Assembly (NCBI GenBank): GCA_027625915.1
Contig: JANTQA010000076.1
Location: forward strand, 3,411,501 to 3,475,500
Length of the DNA: 64,000 bases
Direction: 5' to 3'
DNA from: Anaeramoeba flamelloides
Taxonomy: Eukaryota > Metamonada > Anaeramoebidae
The notes under the pieces are model-generated. The model made no database searches. It was not told the origin of the DNA and saw only the letters and a program-made list of their open reading frames with translations. Each line of letters opens with the position of its first letter. Within the stretch, counting starts at the first letter, position 1. The position numbers were made by a program, and so were the translations under genes. Positions 33,411 to 47,400 of the stretch are shown one piece after another.

Positions 33411-35707
33411 TTTTTTCAAAATTTAAGAATTGTTGTTCTAAAATTAGATCAATTCAAAGTAATAAAAAATATTTTGTGAAAGATAAATCACCTGAAATAA
33501 AAATGGAATTGAAGAAATTCTATTATCGAAAAATAAAGTAAAAGGCAAAAATATAGGTTGTATTTTAATATCTCAGAAAATAGAAAATAGTACAATAAAT
33601 AAAAAACAATTTTAGAAATTTCTTTTTATTTTTTTCGTTTTTTAGATTTATTTATTACATTTTGTTCAATACCTGATTCAAAAGTAGTAACATTTTATTA
33701 ATATGCAATTGTCAAAGAATCTTTTTCAAAACTTGATCTTAATTAAAGAGTTATTCAAAAATCAAGTAATTTCCTTTTTTATATTTCTCACCTTTTCGAC
33801 AAAAAAAAAAAAAAAAAATTACTCTTTAATAAAAAGTCTTTTTGATTATAACCAAAATACTCATTTTTTGAACTGTAAAAAAAAAGATAATAAAAGAAAC
33901 AGCCTTGAAAAAGGAAAAATAAGTGATTATAAAACTCTCAATACCAAAAATTTAACTATTTGTTTATTAATAGTCATTTTCAGCAACTATTGAAAAGTTA
34001 TTTTAATTTCTTTAACTTTTTCTCCAAAATGTAAATAATTATTGTGAAAAAAAACTGAAAAAAGAGAATATATTTACGAATTAGGAAACTTGGGGGTGTT
34101 TGTCATCAATTTTAATTCCAGAATTAAGGTCAACGGTCATATTTTATCAATTAAATCGCTAAAAACCTCCAGACCGGAATTTATGTTCTTATAATTTGTT
34201 CTTTGTTGCTTTAAATTTCTTATTCGAAATCTGAACTTTAGTTGACACATAATTATCTCTGAACGAGAACATTTTTGACTCTTAGGTTGACCAATTCTTG
34301 GTTCTGTAGTATTTTTCAAAGAATTGATTTTGTAGCAAGTTAAAGAATTAATAGAGATAAAATTTGATCTCATTTCCAATTGTAAAGCAAGCCCTCAAAC
34401 CAAAGGGAAACAATCAGGAACAATTCCATAATCGAAGTTGAGATAAAATTCAGTCATAATTGTATAAAAAAAGTTGATTTAACAGGAAAAGGTTCTTTTC
34501 TACTTTGGATTAAAAAGTGTTATTCTAAAATGATAATTGTTTCAAAAACCTTTTCAGATTAAATAGGGGCTTGGGCAACGCAGGTTAGTCTTTGGTTTGA
34601 ATACGGTTTGCTTCTAATAATTTTTTAAAAATAGAAATATCGATCCTTTTTATTTGATAATCTCTTCAAAAAAAAAAAACAAAAAAGGAACTCACACATA
34701 TTAAATCTTGATGTCTACACTCAGAAGACGAAAAAAGTGTTCTCAGTCCAATCAAAATTGCAAAATCATCTTTTCTCTCTATTTTTTCTATTCTTTCTAT
34801 TTGTAAGTTCAAAACTATTTCCCAAAATTGACATATATTCGATTAATTCACAAAGTTCAGTATCAAGGTTTTTCATTTGAATTTGTTTTCAAGTTGACCT
34901 GATATTCTGTTTGGTAAATGATGTTTCAGATTAATACTCAATTCTATCAATCGAATTGATCAAAAAAATTAATTAACTTATATTTCAAATTTGAAGAAAT
35001 AGAACTCATAATTGAGAAAAATAGTGTTTTTTAAATAATTAGTCTGAGGATCAAACAAGTCAAAAAATTCTTGGATTGATCTCTCAAATTAAAAAAATCA
35101 ACTCCTAGACAGAACATTTAAATCAAGTTTTTCAGGAAATGTGTTTATTGTGATCGTATTAAAAATAATAAAAGAAATCAGATTTTTTTATCAAATAACT
35201 TTAAACCAAAATCATTTCTCAAAGATTGATTAATATAGTTGAAGTACAGAAAAGGACTCTGTGATCGAAAAAGCAATTGATAAAGATTGAGAAATAAATA
35301 CTAATTCGAAAATCAAAACCCCTTTTACGTAATTTAATTTTTTTGATAAAAAAAATGGGAAAATGAAATATCAGTTTTTAAAAACTAGAATTCATTTTTG
35401 TTGTTGAAAATGGGTTGGCAACCAATTTACAATTTTTTTTCTTTTTTTATTTTTTTTTTGAGATCAGTAAAAATAAAAACTTTTTCGTAAATTTCTCAAA
35501 AAGTCCATCAGCCATTCCACGCGCTGATCTTTTACGGTTTGTTTAGAAAAAATACTTTTTTAGTTTTTTAAAATCATTTTTTCTTAATTTACTTTTGTGA
35601 CAAGAATTCTTTCGACTTTTTTCAATAATCTTTTTTTTTTTTTTATTTTTAACGACTCAACACTTCCTCTCCAAATTATCTAAAAACCCCATACCAACTT
35701 CCAAATA
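33411..35707. other. Intergenic region upstream of the charged hypothetical gene
   Basis: Contains ORFs of 80-96 codons (33703-33993 +, 34137-34379 -) without recognisable domains. GC is slightly raised at 34085-34440 and just before the gene (35500-35707). Confidence 0.4.
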
Positions 35708-36849
35708 ATGTCCACAGGTGAAATTGTAACACCCCAATTGTAAGCCATTTTACTTTTTTTTTTTTTTTTTTATTTAGAAGTGAATGTTCTGAAAATGCAT
35801 TATTTTCAGGAATCAATAATTTCATCAATTTTCCAGTCAACCGAAATCTAAAAAGCCCTTTCACAACAAACAATAACTATTCAACATTTTATAAAAAAAA
35901 AAGATCTACTTTGAGAAAATCAAATAAAAAGTTTGGAAAAATTAGACTTGGGATGTTCAGATCGAGAACAAGTGAAACCAAACCCAAGAAATCAAATAAA
36001 AAACAAGGAAAATTCAAAAAAGCCTTACGAAAAAAACTCCGAAACAGATCAAGAAAAGAAAAATCTGCAATCACTGCGTTGATTGTGTTGTCTTCAAACA
36101 AATCAAAACAACCAGACCAAAGACGCGATAACAAGAACCCAAAAACAAAACAAGAACAAAAGCAAAAACAAAAGCAAAAGCAAGGGCTAGGGCTAGGGCT
36201 CCGACAAGAACAAGAACAAGAACAAGAACAAGAAAACAAGACTATCCAAATGAAGAATGAATTCCTTTCAAACAAAAGACCAAATTCAGACTCTTTCCCA
36301 ACATTTGAAGACAAGAAACAAGAGGTTGATTTGGATGGCCTCCGTTCTCTTTATAGCAAATATGAAAAACCAAAAATAAACAAAAAAAACACACACGAGC
36401 CCTCGGCCCAGCAGCCATTCGGCGGGTACAAATCGACAATTTTAACCCACCTCGAGGTGCCCATTTCAGAAGACACAACATCAACCTATGATCAGTTGGA
36501 GGGCCAAAGCTATGACGACTCATTTAGCGAGGACATCGTGTCCTTTTCGGATGAGGAATCAGAAATGGGCAACGACAACACTCATGGCGCCTTTAACAGC
36601 AAAAGCGAGAGCTACCTCGAGGAGGTACAGTATTACACGGCGAGCGACGAAGAAATGGAGTCGATCGGCGACGAAATTACAATACAATTCGGCAAAATTG
36701 ACTCGACGACAAATACACACCAACTTATTTCACCTCAAAACTACTCCTTCGAGTCGGGTGCTTTTGGAAAGACATCCTCTTATCCAAAACATTTGATATA
36801 TTGCGACTACAACAACAACATGAGCAATGAGGTTGTGCGTCACAATTAA
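35708..36849 (+). CDS. Hypothetical charged, repeat-rich protein, two exons, 349 aa
   Basis: No family recognised. Proposed exon 1 is only 10 nt (ATG TCC ACA G, 35708-35717). Then comes a 92-nt intron (GTGAAATTG ... TATTTTCAG, with a long T tract) and exon 2 at 35810-36849. The join gives MSTGINNFINFPVNRNLKS in frame with the long ORF, whose first internal ATG is only at 35953. Residues about 35-110 are strongly basic (KKLRNRSRKEK). Then QEQKQKQKQKQ, GLGLGLR and EQEQEQEQEQ runs follow. The second half is acidic, rich in Ser/Asp/Glu, with Tyr (SYDDSFSEDIVSFSDEESE) and ends near HLIYCDYNNNMSNE. No membrane segment. The second half has the highest GC in the window, unlike its neighbours. The charge split suggests a disordered nucleic-acid or chromatin-associated protein, but that is a guess. 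Confidence 0.7.
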
Positions 36850-38072
36850 TATGAATCATGTGATTTTTACCAAAAAAAAAAAATTAATTCTAGTTTTTTT
36901 TTTTTTTTTTTGGGTTTTTTAATTTTCTTTTTTCTTCTTTCTTCTTCTTTTACTTTACTTTTTTGCTATTTATTTACCTTATCATTTTAAAATTTCTTCT
37001 GAAAAATATTTTATTTATTAAAATTAAATTCACTTCTTTTAACTTTTTTTTTTTTTTTTAATTTATTATGAAAAACATAATTTTTAAATGTTTTTATTTA
37101 TTAAAATTCTTCATTCCTCTTTCGTCTTTTTGACTTTCTTATTCTTTAGAATTCATTTTCCTCATTTCTAATGAGTCTTTATTATTTATCTTTATTAACC
37201 TTTTCTCTATTTAAAATATTAATTAAGAAATAAATTTTTTTTTGATTTTTGAGAAATTATTTGATTTTTTTTTTTTTGATCTCGATCTGAGAAATTTTGG
37301 TTATTTTGTCTAATTTGGTAGAAGAGTATTCAGATTGTATTCTTTGGGTACACTGTCTTTATACCTTTGATCATATTTATTGACTTGCACTTTTTTTTTT
37401 TGTTAAAATTTAAGGTTTTTTTTTTTTGATAACTGTTTGAATTATGGTTAAAAGACTTTTTGTTAGATCCAAATTTGATATTTTCTATTAAAAGGTTCAA
37501 TGATGAAAATTATCCATAGACTTTTTCTCTCCAAATTATTTTAATTCATCATTGGGTTTACTTCAAGAGAATATATATACTTGAAAAAAAAATTGAGTGA
37601 CGTTTGCAAAATAGGTATAAAACCAAATTGTTTTTTAATTTTGACATGTTTTGCTTGAAAAATTATTAAATATTTTGATCGATAAATGATTTTTGGATTT
37701 AAGGGATTGCATTACCCTAGATTAGTGTATAATTAAAGTATGCTATAATTGTCCCGAGTGATATAAATGTTACATTTTTCACATGATTGCACATAGTTAC
37801 TGTACCTCTAAAAAAATCTTTTAGAAATAGTAATGAACAATAAATTATTATATTTTTTATATTGATTAAAATCAAAAATTGTCATTTTATTTAGTTTTTT
37901 TTTAATTCGTTTTTCAAATATAAAAATTAGAAACACAATTTAATAATATTTTAATATTTAATAATTTAGATTTAGAAGTTCCAAAAGTAATTATTTTTTT
38001 TGATTTTTTTTCATTTCAAAAATTAATCTATTACACAACTCTCGTCTGAAAAAATAAAAGTGAAAAAAAAAA

Positions 38073-38345
38073 AAAGTTAGACTAAACTACAATTTCAATT
38101 ATCATTTCAATCTTGATAATTGGGTTTATTCACAATATAAACAACATTCCAGTTCTTAAAAATCTTGTGAATGTTGGATTTATTGTTGTTTATAGTACCA
38201 CGATTTTTAAAAGTCTCTAGTCTAGAAAAATAGGTCTATTTTGGGATAAAAATTTTTAAATGGGTGTGATAATGAATTTTCTTTAAATTAAACTTTAGGA
38301 TATTTTTTTGCAGAGATAATAACTAATAGTTTTGAAAACACCCCA
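38073..38345 (-). repeat. Dispersed repeat A, copy 3 (reverse)
   Basis: Reverse-complement match to the other two copies (GTTAGACTAAACTACA at one end, TTATTGTTGTTTATAGTA inside), more diverged; inside TTAA element copy 4. Confidence 0.6.
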
Positions 38346-38407
38346 CTCATCTCAAAAACTTATATACGGGAAAAAAATAACTCATGATAAATAATGTGAG
38401 TGTCCGT

Positions 38408-38495
38408 CAATGACCTAGCTTTTCTAGTATTCAAAAGAATTGAGTAAAATCCTTGATTTTACTCTATTCTTTTAAACACTGGAAAAGCTAACGGA
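38408..38495. repeat. Single hairpin module
   Basis: CCTAGC, then TATTCAAAAGAATTGAGTAA mirrored by TTACTCTATTCTTTTAAACA-like sequence, then GCTAACGG. Confidence 0.65.
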
Positions 38496-40314
38496 AAATC
38501 AATGAAAATTTTTTTTTCCCAATTTAAGAGAACAAATAATTCTTTAATAGTCAAAATGATTGGTTTCCTATTTGAAAAATATTGATTAGATTTAAAATAC
38601 TTTTAAAATATAATAAAATGACCTTTTATCTAGAAGTAAAAAAGTTTTCAAATTTTTTACTATTAAATTGAAAAAAAATAATACTGGAAAATTGGATTTT
38701 CCAACTCTAATTGCAAAATATCTTGAAAAATATTTTTTGAACAAAGAACCTTTATTAACCAATAGTGTTTATTCTAATTGAAGTTATTAAAAAGTGAAAA
38801 ATAAATAAATATTTAATTTTTTTTCAAAATTTTTTTTCATGATCGTGAAGTGTAAATATAAAATGTTGGAAACAATATAGTTTTTAGAATTTTATATATC
38901 AATGAAGAGTTCCATACCTAGATCCAATACCAGTAAGAGTAAATATAATATCTGATTATCATAATAGGCTAATAATAATTTTAATCAAAATATTGTTTAG
39001 TGAATACTAATCTTTCAATTTTCAAAAATAACATTTTTTTTTCAACAGAAAGATCGGTTTTCACCAAAAGATTTGCGATTGAAAAACCCCAAGCCAAAAA
39101 ATCATAATAGGGATATCTTTTACTATTACCAAAATTTGTTTAATTATATGGGACTCTTTCTTTATCTCTAAAATTGTAAAAACTCTTTTTTTTTACAACA
39201 TTCCATATTTATATTCTTGTAACCACCACATGAAAAATCCAAAAACTGATTAGTATTGCTATCTTTGTACAAAAACTAGTTGCATATCGACATACGGAGA
39301 TAATGCAAAATAGTTTCCAAAAATAACCACTTGATTAATTTTTTAATTTATTAAAACAATCCCGATTATGATTCAACTAATCAACACTTCAGTAAAAATT
39401 TAAGAAAGATATTCTCTAACTTTTTATTTCTGCAGATTGATAATGCAACCTTTAAATTTGATGCAAGATGCTAATTTTTTTCTCAAATTCTTGGTTTTTT
39501 TTATAAATTAAGGATAATTTTTTTATGATAGGATCAAGAAATTGTAGTACTTTATAATTGATTTTTTCCAGCCATTTGGACTATCAGTGGATTACTATTA
39601 TTTACACCCAATAACAACTTTGTTCAATTTTCGACTTCTCTTTGGTATCTACAAACCCCTCTAAATCAAAAAAAACACAATAGTTTTAATATTTTGGGTG
39701 ACCTTTTATTAAAAGCCTTTTCAAGCATTTTTTTTTTGTTTAAGGTATTGTGTTTTAACAACCAACTAACATAAAAAATCTCAAAAATGTTCTCCCAATT
39801 GAAGAGAATAATTTAAAATTTAAACTTTAAAATTTCAAGTCAGAAATTATTTTAAATTATATACTTTTCATGATTTAAATGGATTAAAAAATCCAATGAA
39901 AATATCTAAATTAAACAGTTTTGTCATTACAAGTGAACTAAATGTTCCCCGATAATTTAAATGCTTCTGAATATTTTATGAGTATAGTACTACTGAAGGT
40001 TTATCTCACAAATTGAAACCGATCCTAGTTTTGTCAAGAATCTAAGAGCTTTAGAAAAAAGTTACATTTTGAGACAAATTTCACTTGAAAATAAAAAATT
40101 ATCTCAAATTTAAACCAAACCCAACATTTTTTAAATCCCAAAATTCTCTAAATGTATTAAATATATATTTATACACCATAAAAAATAAATCAGAATATGA
40201 TGTAACCAAAAAAAAAAAAAGAAAAGAAAGATTGTAAAAATCGTGATTTATGTACTCTATATTACGAAAATATAAATAGAGACATCTTGTATTGTGATAT
40301 ATCTTGATTTATTA

Positions 40315-40510
40315 CAGCCAGTCCCACTTTTACGGCATAAACTTCGAACAAAATTTAAGGCACAAAAAAATCTCAAATTAAGGCACAAAATTTGGATTTT
40401 TTATTTTTACAATTTATTTTACTAGAATCTGAATTTTGTGCCTTAATTTGAGATTTTTATTGTTGATTAAATTTCGTTCGAAGTTTGTTCCTTAAAAGTG
40501 GAACTGGCTG
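40315..40510. mobile_element. MITE, about 196-bp family (copy 2)
   Basis: Same family as 27383-27579. Termini CAGCCAGTCCCAC and AAAAGTGGAACTGGCTG, flanked by TA at both ends. 196 bp. Confidence 0.85.
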
Positions 40511-41211
40511 TATTTACAATTCAATGATAATTTCACGAATAGTCAAAATTAAAAATTTTGGCAGGATTTTTTTATATATCAGTATTTTTTCAATCCTATA
40601 TTTGAAATATATTGGAAATACAACTAATTTCAATTTAAAGATAACAAGAGAAATCAATTTTTCTGTTTTTATTTTCGAATTATTAATTAATATTTTTAAT
40701 TAAAATATAGAGAAAATAGTTACTTGAGAAGATCTAAATTTTTTGTTATTTGGTGATTTAATACTTTTATTTTCATTTCATGGATTGGTTTTGAAAAGGA
40801 ACGTAGTAAAAAAAAAAATCCACAAAATGAATATTTTTAATTAGGATCAGGATGAAAAAATCCAATAATTTTTAATTCAATTTACTGGTGTTTGAATTAT
40901 AAATGAGAAAATACTTTCTATTCCTTATCCATATTTTTCTTTTATAAATAGAAGTGTTCTCAAAGAGATAGGCTGTAATTGGTCTTTGTTTGAAAAAGAA
41001 AAATATATAAAAGGAAGAGAAAATTTTTCCCATTTAAAATTCTAATACCAGTATTGTTAATTAATTTTTTAAAGTCTTGTGTAATACAGGTAGCACTTAT
41101 ACACACTCTCACCCAAGTACAGTATTTATTAATTGGAGAGGAATGTTCCGTGCTCAAATCCCAAAAGAAATAAAATAGAACATTTTTTTTATTTTTCCAA
41201 AGTTTTGAAAG

Positions 41212-41443
41212 ATGACAAACAGCCTTGAAAAAAAATTAGAAGCATTCTCAATTTCCAACTTGGAAGATCTTTTTACAGAAACCTATTCTGAATGGTTTTG
41301 TAGTTTAAAAGGAAACGAATTTTTCTGCAAAATCAACCCAACTTATCTCAAAAATGAAGAGTCTTTTGAATTCTTAAAACCACAATTCAAATTCTTTGAT
41401 TTAGCACTGGAAATTATTACAAATCAAGAGAACAAAGTGTTAG
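41212..41443 (+). CDS. CK2 beta exon 1
   Basis: ATG 41212 (MTNSLEKKLEAF) to GTGTTAG followed by donor GTTTGT; 77 codons plus one base. It includes the conserved WFCSLKGNEFFC segment. Reading on without splicing soon gives Phe-rich sequence and a stop. Confidence 0.9.
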
Positions 41444-44400
41444 GTTTGTTTTTTATTTTTATTTTTAATTTTTTTTTCTGTATCAAAAAAGAATAAAACA
41501 AAAAGAAAGAATTAAAATACCAAGTCAACGATTAAATAAAAAAAGACAGATTTAAAAATGTTTTTAGAATACTTTGTTGCTATGAAAAATATGCTTCTAA
41601 AATTTCAATCAAGTAATCTTAAAAAAAGTAAAACAAAAAACAAAAACTTTTGATTGAGGCAATGTGTATTAGTGAAAAGAAATTATTGTACAAGGTTATT
41701 GTTTCAATACAACAAACTTCTGAGAGTTTTCTTAAAACCAGATCAAATGAAACAATTGTCCCTTTCTTTTTTCAATTTACATTACCCAATGATGATGAAA
41801 ATTAAAAAACAAAAAATAGCTTTTTAATTTCTTTTTGTTTCGAAAATCAAAAAAAGTAATCTGGAGAACACCAAAAAGAAAAAAAAAGATTCAAGATCTT
41901 TCTTTTCTTTTTTGATTTATTCTTGAAAAAAAGAAAAAAAAATTAATCTTTTTGATTAAAAAGAAAAAAAACAACAAAAATGCACACTTTTAAAAATTTT
42001 ACTCTCTATTACAAAATTAAATTTACAAAGATTTCACAAATTTGTCGTCGTTCAAGAATAGATTTTCACAAGCAGTTTTTTTGAAATCAATTCATAGAAT
42101 TTCTTACGAAAATCAATACTCTTATTTGAACTCTTAATGGGAAATAAAATTTAACTTGATTTTCAGATTCCTTTTTCAAAAATTGAGAATTGAGTTTTTA
42201 TTTAGGATTCAAATTATACCCAAATATTGCATAAAATGAGCACCAAACAAAAAAAAAAAAACAAGGCCACAAATTTCACCTACTTCTTTGAAAAACTCTA
42301 TTTGTAAAAGAGAAATCGGAAAAAAAAGAGAAATTTTTTATTCTCATTCACTGTTGAGAGAAAAATGTTTGACAGAGAAAAATAGTTGGAGAGCAATTTT
42401 AATTGGGAACATTACTGAAAATGATTTTTAATTTCAATCGTTTGTGAAAAAACTAAAGAAAATAACAATAATCTACTTATTAGAATAACGATTAATGTAA
42501 TTCTACTTTTTCAAAAGCTAATCTCTTATAATCTAAAGCAAGTTTAAAAATTACCATTTTCAGAATTAATAGTAAACTTTACTAAAACTTGGATTTTTGT
42601 TAAAATTGCATGATCTACTTTAGTTATCAACCATTCAAATGAGTATTCGACACAAACCACAGATTAATGAACTTGTAACACATTTAAACCTGGATTTATT
42701 TAAAAACCACCTAGTTATCAATAGGATTCGATTTTAAATTTTACTAATGTTCCCAATTAAAAATAGTGTCCAACCATTTTTCTATGTCCAAGATTTTTCT
42801 CTCAACAGTCAGAGTTCAAATACCAGTATCAAAAACCAAAAACCAAAAAGTGATTAATAATTGTAACCAATCTGCTCCATTGTGATTGTATAAACTATTT
42901 TTTGAGTACTACTGATAAATTCAAAAATATTTAATAAAATTTTTAGTTCAATTTCCGATTTTATAATCTCATCTCTCAACTTTTAAAACAACTCAAGAGT
43001 AAGAATATTTTTGAAGCACAACCAATTATAAAATTTTTTTTAACATTTAAAAGTATATAAAATGCTTTCTTCAAAGCTGTGTAAAAAAATTCGTAAAATG
43101 GAAAATGAAGTGAAAATTTTCAGATATTTATTTGAATTTATCAGTATTTAAGGTTAAGGATTTTGCACTTTTTCAAAATGGTTGTATTCATCAACTTAAG
43201 AAATCCAAAAAATTGGTTCATTTTCAAAAAGTGAGACAAAAATAGTTTCGAAAAAAATAACTCTAAAGTCCATTGATTGTTTTAACGATAATTTTGAAAA
43301 ATTAATGGCTACATTGCATAAAAAGTGCTCTCTTTTTTTTTTTTTAATTTTGGGGGATAAAAAATGAAATATATTAAAGCCATTATAAAAAAGTGTGATT
43401 AAACCCATTTTTTAAATGAGCCTTATATAATTTTCCAAAAAAATAAAATGTAAAAAAAAAATTTCAGGTAACTTTCTTTGATGGAACGTCTCACATAAAA
43501 TTTCTCAACTTCTTTGGAAAATTAAAATTGTTGACAATAAGATTTTTTGATGGTAAGTGTATGTATTTTAAAAGTAATTACATAGCCACAATTTTTGTTC
43601 AAGTTAATTTTTTTTCCAATTAACTTGACTTGTCTTAAATTAAAAAAAAAAGTATCCAAAAAAAAAAAAAGAAAAAGAAAAAAAAGAAAAAAAATTAAAT
43701 TTGATAAAATTAGAAAAAATGTATATGACCTAAAATTGAAATTTTGGTTTGAGAAGAACATTGGATTAAACTCATAGCATTTGTTCTAAACTTTGTTTCA
43801 GTCAAAGTTGCCCAAGATTTTTTTCAAATATCAAATATTTTTTATAAGTGACCTTTGAAGATTAAATAAGAAATAAGTAGTATAATAAACATCAAAGAAT
43901 AGTTGATACCCGTCTGAAATAAAATTAATAAAACAATATATTTTCTTTAAAAATTTGAAAAATCCAAAATTCTTAGGTGCCCATTGAAAAAAACAACAAT
44001 GTTCATTTTGATCTCCATTGAAGATACAAAAAAAATTTCAATAGAAATCAAAATGATTTCTCTACAATCATTTTTACTTTATCTGTAACATTAAAATGAC
44101 ACATTTTTACCAAGTGACTATCGATCTTGCCAATAAAATTAAAATTTGCAAGTGAATTGCTTAAGCAAAATAAAAAAAAAAAAAAAGTAAAAAATCTGAA
44201 AAAATGATATCAATTTTGAAAAATTTTTAAAATAAATTTTTTCTTCGAATATCCATTCAAACCCTTTAATCACATGTAATTCACCCCCTTTGACTGAAAA
44301 ATGTTTTATTTCTTTAATTAAGCTGGGTTCCCATGACTGAAAAAGAGTTTATATTAATAAAACTAATTTATTTACGAAGATTCGAGAAAAAAATTAAAAT

Positions 44401-47400
44401 TTAACAAAAAATTCCTCTTTAAAATAAAACAACAATACAAAATAAATTGTATTCTATCAATAAAAAACCCCATTATCCAAGGAATTAAAATTTTAATTAT
44501 TTTTAATCTTTTTATATATTTTTTTTCAAGAGTTAAATTTTAAATGAAAAAAATTATATATCTATCACTATAATTTCGTATTTTTTTCTTTTTTCTATTT
44601 TTCATCTAAAAACACTGAAAACAATATTAATTCTTTTTTGAACATTAAAAAATGGATGAGTATTGTTGATCAATAAACTAATAAATAAATAAAAATATCC
44701 AGGATAAAAAACTGAAACGATTTAAATTTATTGTGAAACACAAATAAAGCCATATTAATTTGTAATTGAATTAAGGGCGCCAAATAGAAATTTGAATTTA
44801 AAAGGGTTAAAAAAGTTTAGGTTACCTATTTTTTTTGTTCATAAGAGATTTACCCCAAATCGATTTGGAAAGAACAACGAAATGTATTGAAATACTGTAA
44901 TTTTTACAAAACAAAAGAAGGGTATTTATTTTTTTTAAAATAATTTTTTTTGAAAACGATCTGGAACAATTTCTAATTATAAATTATAAAAACGTGATTT
45001 TTAGTTTAGAACAGAGCTAGAAATCGTATTTAATTGCTTGTTTTGAATGGAAATTTTCTTAGGTAAAAAAATTAAAGCCATAATAGACATCAGATTATTC
45101 GTTACTAATTTTCATTAACAAGAATTACTTTTTGAGATTATTTTTTCCAAGTGAGTTGAAAAAATTACAAATACACTCTTAAGGGATTAGAGTCTACCAA
45201 GGGGAGTCTAAGATCCAAGTATGTGTTTATTGGGCTTGAATCACATTAATGTGCCATGGTTTAAATGTCTCTAAAAATAGATTTGTCAAGTAGCATGTAA
45301 TATTTGTGATCACATCAATTAAAAATGGTCCTTGCATTAGTAAAAAACCCAACAATTAGAGAAAAAAGTCTACATTTCGCCACAAATTTACAGGTTGAAT
45401 CATCAATATGAAGACTTATATGTTACAAAATATCTTTTTTAAATTTGTTGTGAAATGTAGATTAGAGTGTTAAAAAATTAAATAATTTGAAAAAAAACAA
45501 ATAATTAGCCAATAGATTCTTTTGACAAATTATTTCAATAATATTGGAAATATATTGATGCTACAATTAACTTTCGAAAAGGGAAATAAAACTAATCATT
45601 CTTTGGATTTTTATGTCGAGGATTATTAAGTTAATCTTTGAAATTAAAAAATAATAAAGTATATACTTATGGAAGTTCTAAATATTAATTTCAAAATATC
45701 CGAATACTATTGTTTTGAGTTTCTATTTTTAGATTTGGAAAAGGAAATGAAAAAAAAAAATTCACAATATGTAAATTTTTAATTGTGATCCTTAGTAAAA
45801 AATGTAATAATTTATTGTTAAATAATATTTCTAATAGAATTTTTTAGACTCACAGAAACCATTGTAAACCATGTGAGCCAATAATACTATTTACACCATA
45901 TTATAACATAATTTAATTATAGGCTAATCTATGGTGAAGCTAATCCCTTAAAGGAAAACCACACATACATACATAAGGTATTTCCAAAAAAGTGGGGCAT
46001 TTTTTTTTATATTTCATGAAAAATAATCTTTTTTAGTGATGGTAATCATTAATCAACTATACCAAATTAAGTTTAATATTTATACCGATTAATTCAACCA
46101 CTTATATATTTAATTCAAAGCATATTGGATGAAATATTCCCAAAAAATGAAGAAAAAAAAATAGCACTTTTTTTTGTTAAAGCAATGTACGACCAATTAC
46201 AATAAAAAACCGGAAATATGGAAAGGGAACAAATGATTTTTTAAACACAAAAACGCAGTTATATGTTTTTAATTATATTGTAAATTTTGTTGAGATTATA
46301 CAAGTTATGAAAATATTTTTTTCGATCAAAAAGAAAATAATAAACACCAATTTTCACCATAAAAAAATATCCGGATAAAATCGAGATCATAAATTTTAAT
46401 ATATTTAATTTCTGCAAAACAATACTAAGAAACAAATTGAATTATTATCAAGAATCTATAAATGGTGGTTAATGATTTTATATATTTAAATCCTTTTTTG
46501 TAGAATGGGTTAGATAAATATATTTTAAAATAAATTTGCCCCACATTCTTGGAAATAGCTTATACATATACATACATACATATATATATATATATTCTAC
46601 AAGAGAGGTGATTTAACAAAATTGCCTCCTGTTCACCGTTAGGTTTTTTTTAATTTTGGAAATTAAAGGAAAATTTTCTGATATTTTCTTTTAATTTATC
46701 AAATTAAAAAAACCCTTGACACGTCACGTTAGATTTTCCAAAATTTAAAAAGAATTGGGTGAAATCATCTGTGATTTTACTCTTTTCTTTTGAATTCTGG
46801 AAAACCTAGGCACATGACGGCACTCTACGGCACTTCAGTTAGTTTTTTTTTTAATTTGAGAAATAAAACTAGGTACTCTACGGCACTCTATGGCACTTTC
46901 TTAAACTCTAAATTTATTTTTAGAGTTTTTTATCCTAACTATAAGAAAGAAAATCATTTATAACTTGAAATTTTTGGTAGTAACTTGATTTTATCTTTTT
47001 TTGTTTGGATTTTTAGATCAAGAAAATAAATAAAAAGAGAGAGAGAGAGAAAGCTCATCCCTCAACTTCTAAGAAGAATATTTTAATTTCCAAATTGGTT
47101 TTAAATTTTTTTTGTTTTGGTGGGGTGTGTTCCGCTTTGTACAGTAAAAAACGAGGAGCTGTTTTTTTTAAAGAAAAAAATTTTACTTCAATTAAATTTA
47201 TAATTAAAAAAAATTTATTTTTTCTTTTTTGTTACAACCCTCAAGAAAAACAAAGCGAATTCGCCCCCTCTTTGTACTGGTCTTTCAATTCCTTTGATTT
47301 TTGAAACTAAAAAATAATAAAACCTTGAAAATATTTTTATTTTTTTTCAATTTTGAGCAAAAGATTCTGTTTTTTTTTTTTTTTTTGAAACTCAAACAAT

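Larger units (their letters stand above)
37703..39657. mobile_element. Decayed TTAA-type element enlarged by nested repeats (copy 4)
   Basis: Left end TTAAGGGATTGCATTACC at 37699. The right end is degenerate (GGTATCTACAAACCCCT near 39650) with the family's subterminal CACCCAATAACAACTTTG before it. About 1.95 kb, because a reverse copy of a dispersed repeat (38073-38345) and a hairpin module (38408-38495) lie inside. Confidence 0.5.

Noticed and set aside
34137-34379. 80-codon minus ORF in a slightly GC-richer patch
   Set aside because: No family, no neighbouring exon with compatible phase; kept only as a note in the intergenic entry.
36180-36200. AGGGCTAGGGCTAGGGCT, telomere-like
   Set aside because: Three units only, in frame inside a coding sequence (GLGLGL); not a telomeric array.
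35889-36523. Cys/Ser-rich and other minus-strand ORFs opposite the charged gene
   Set aside because: Shadows of the + strand low-complexity coding sequence.
47095-47304. 69-codon ORF in CK2 beta intron 1
   Set aside because: Starts at a non-ATG codon, Phe/Lys-rich, no recognisable motif.
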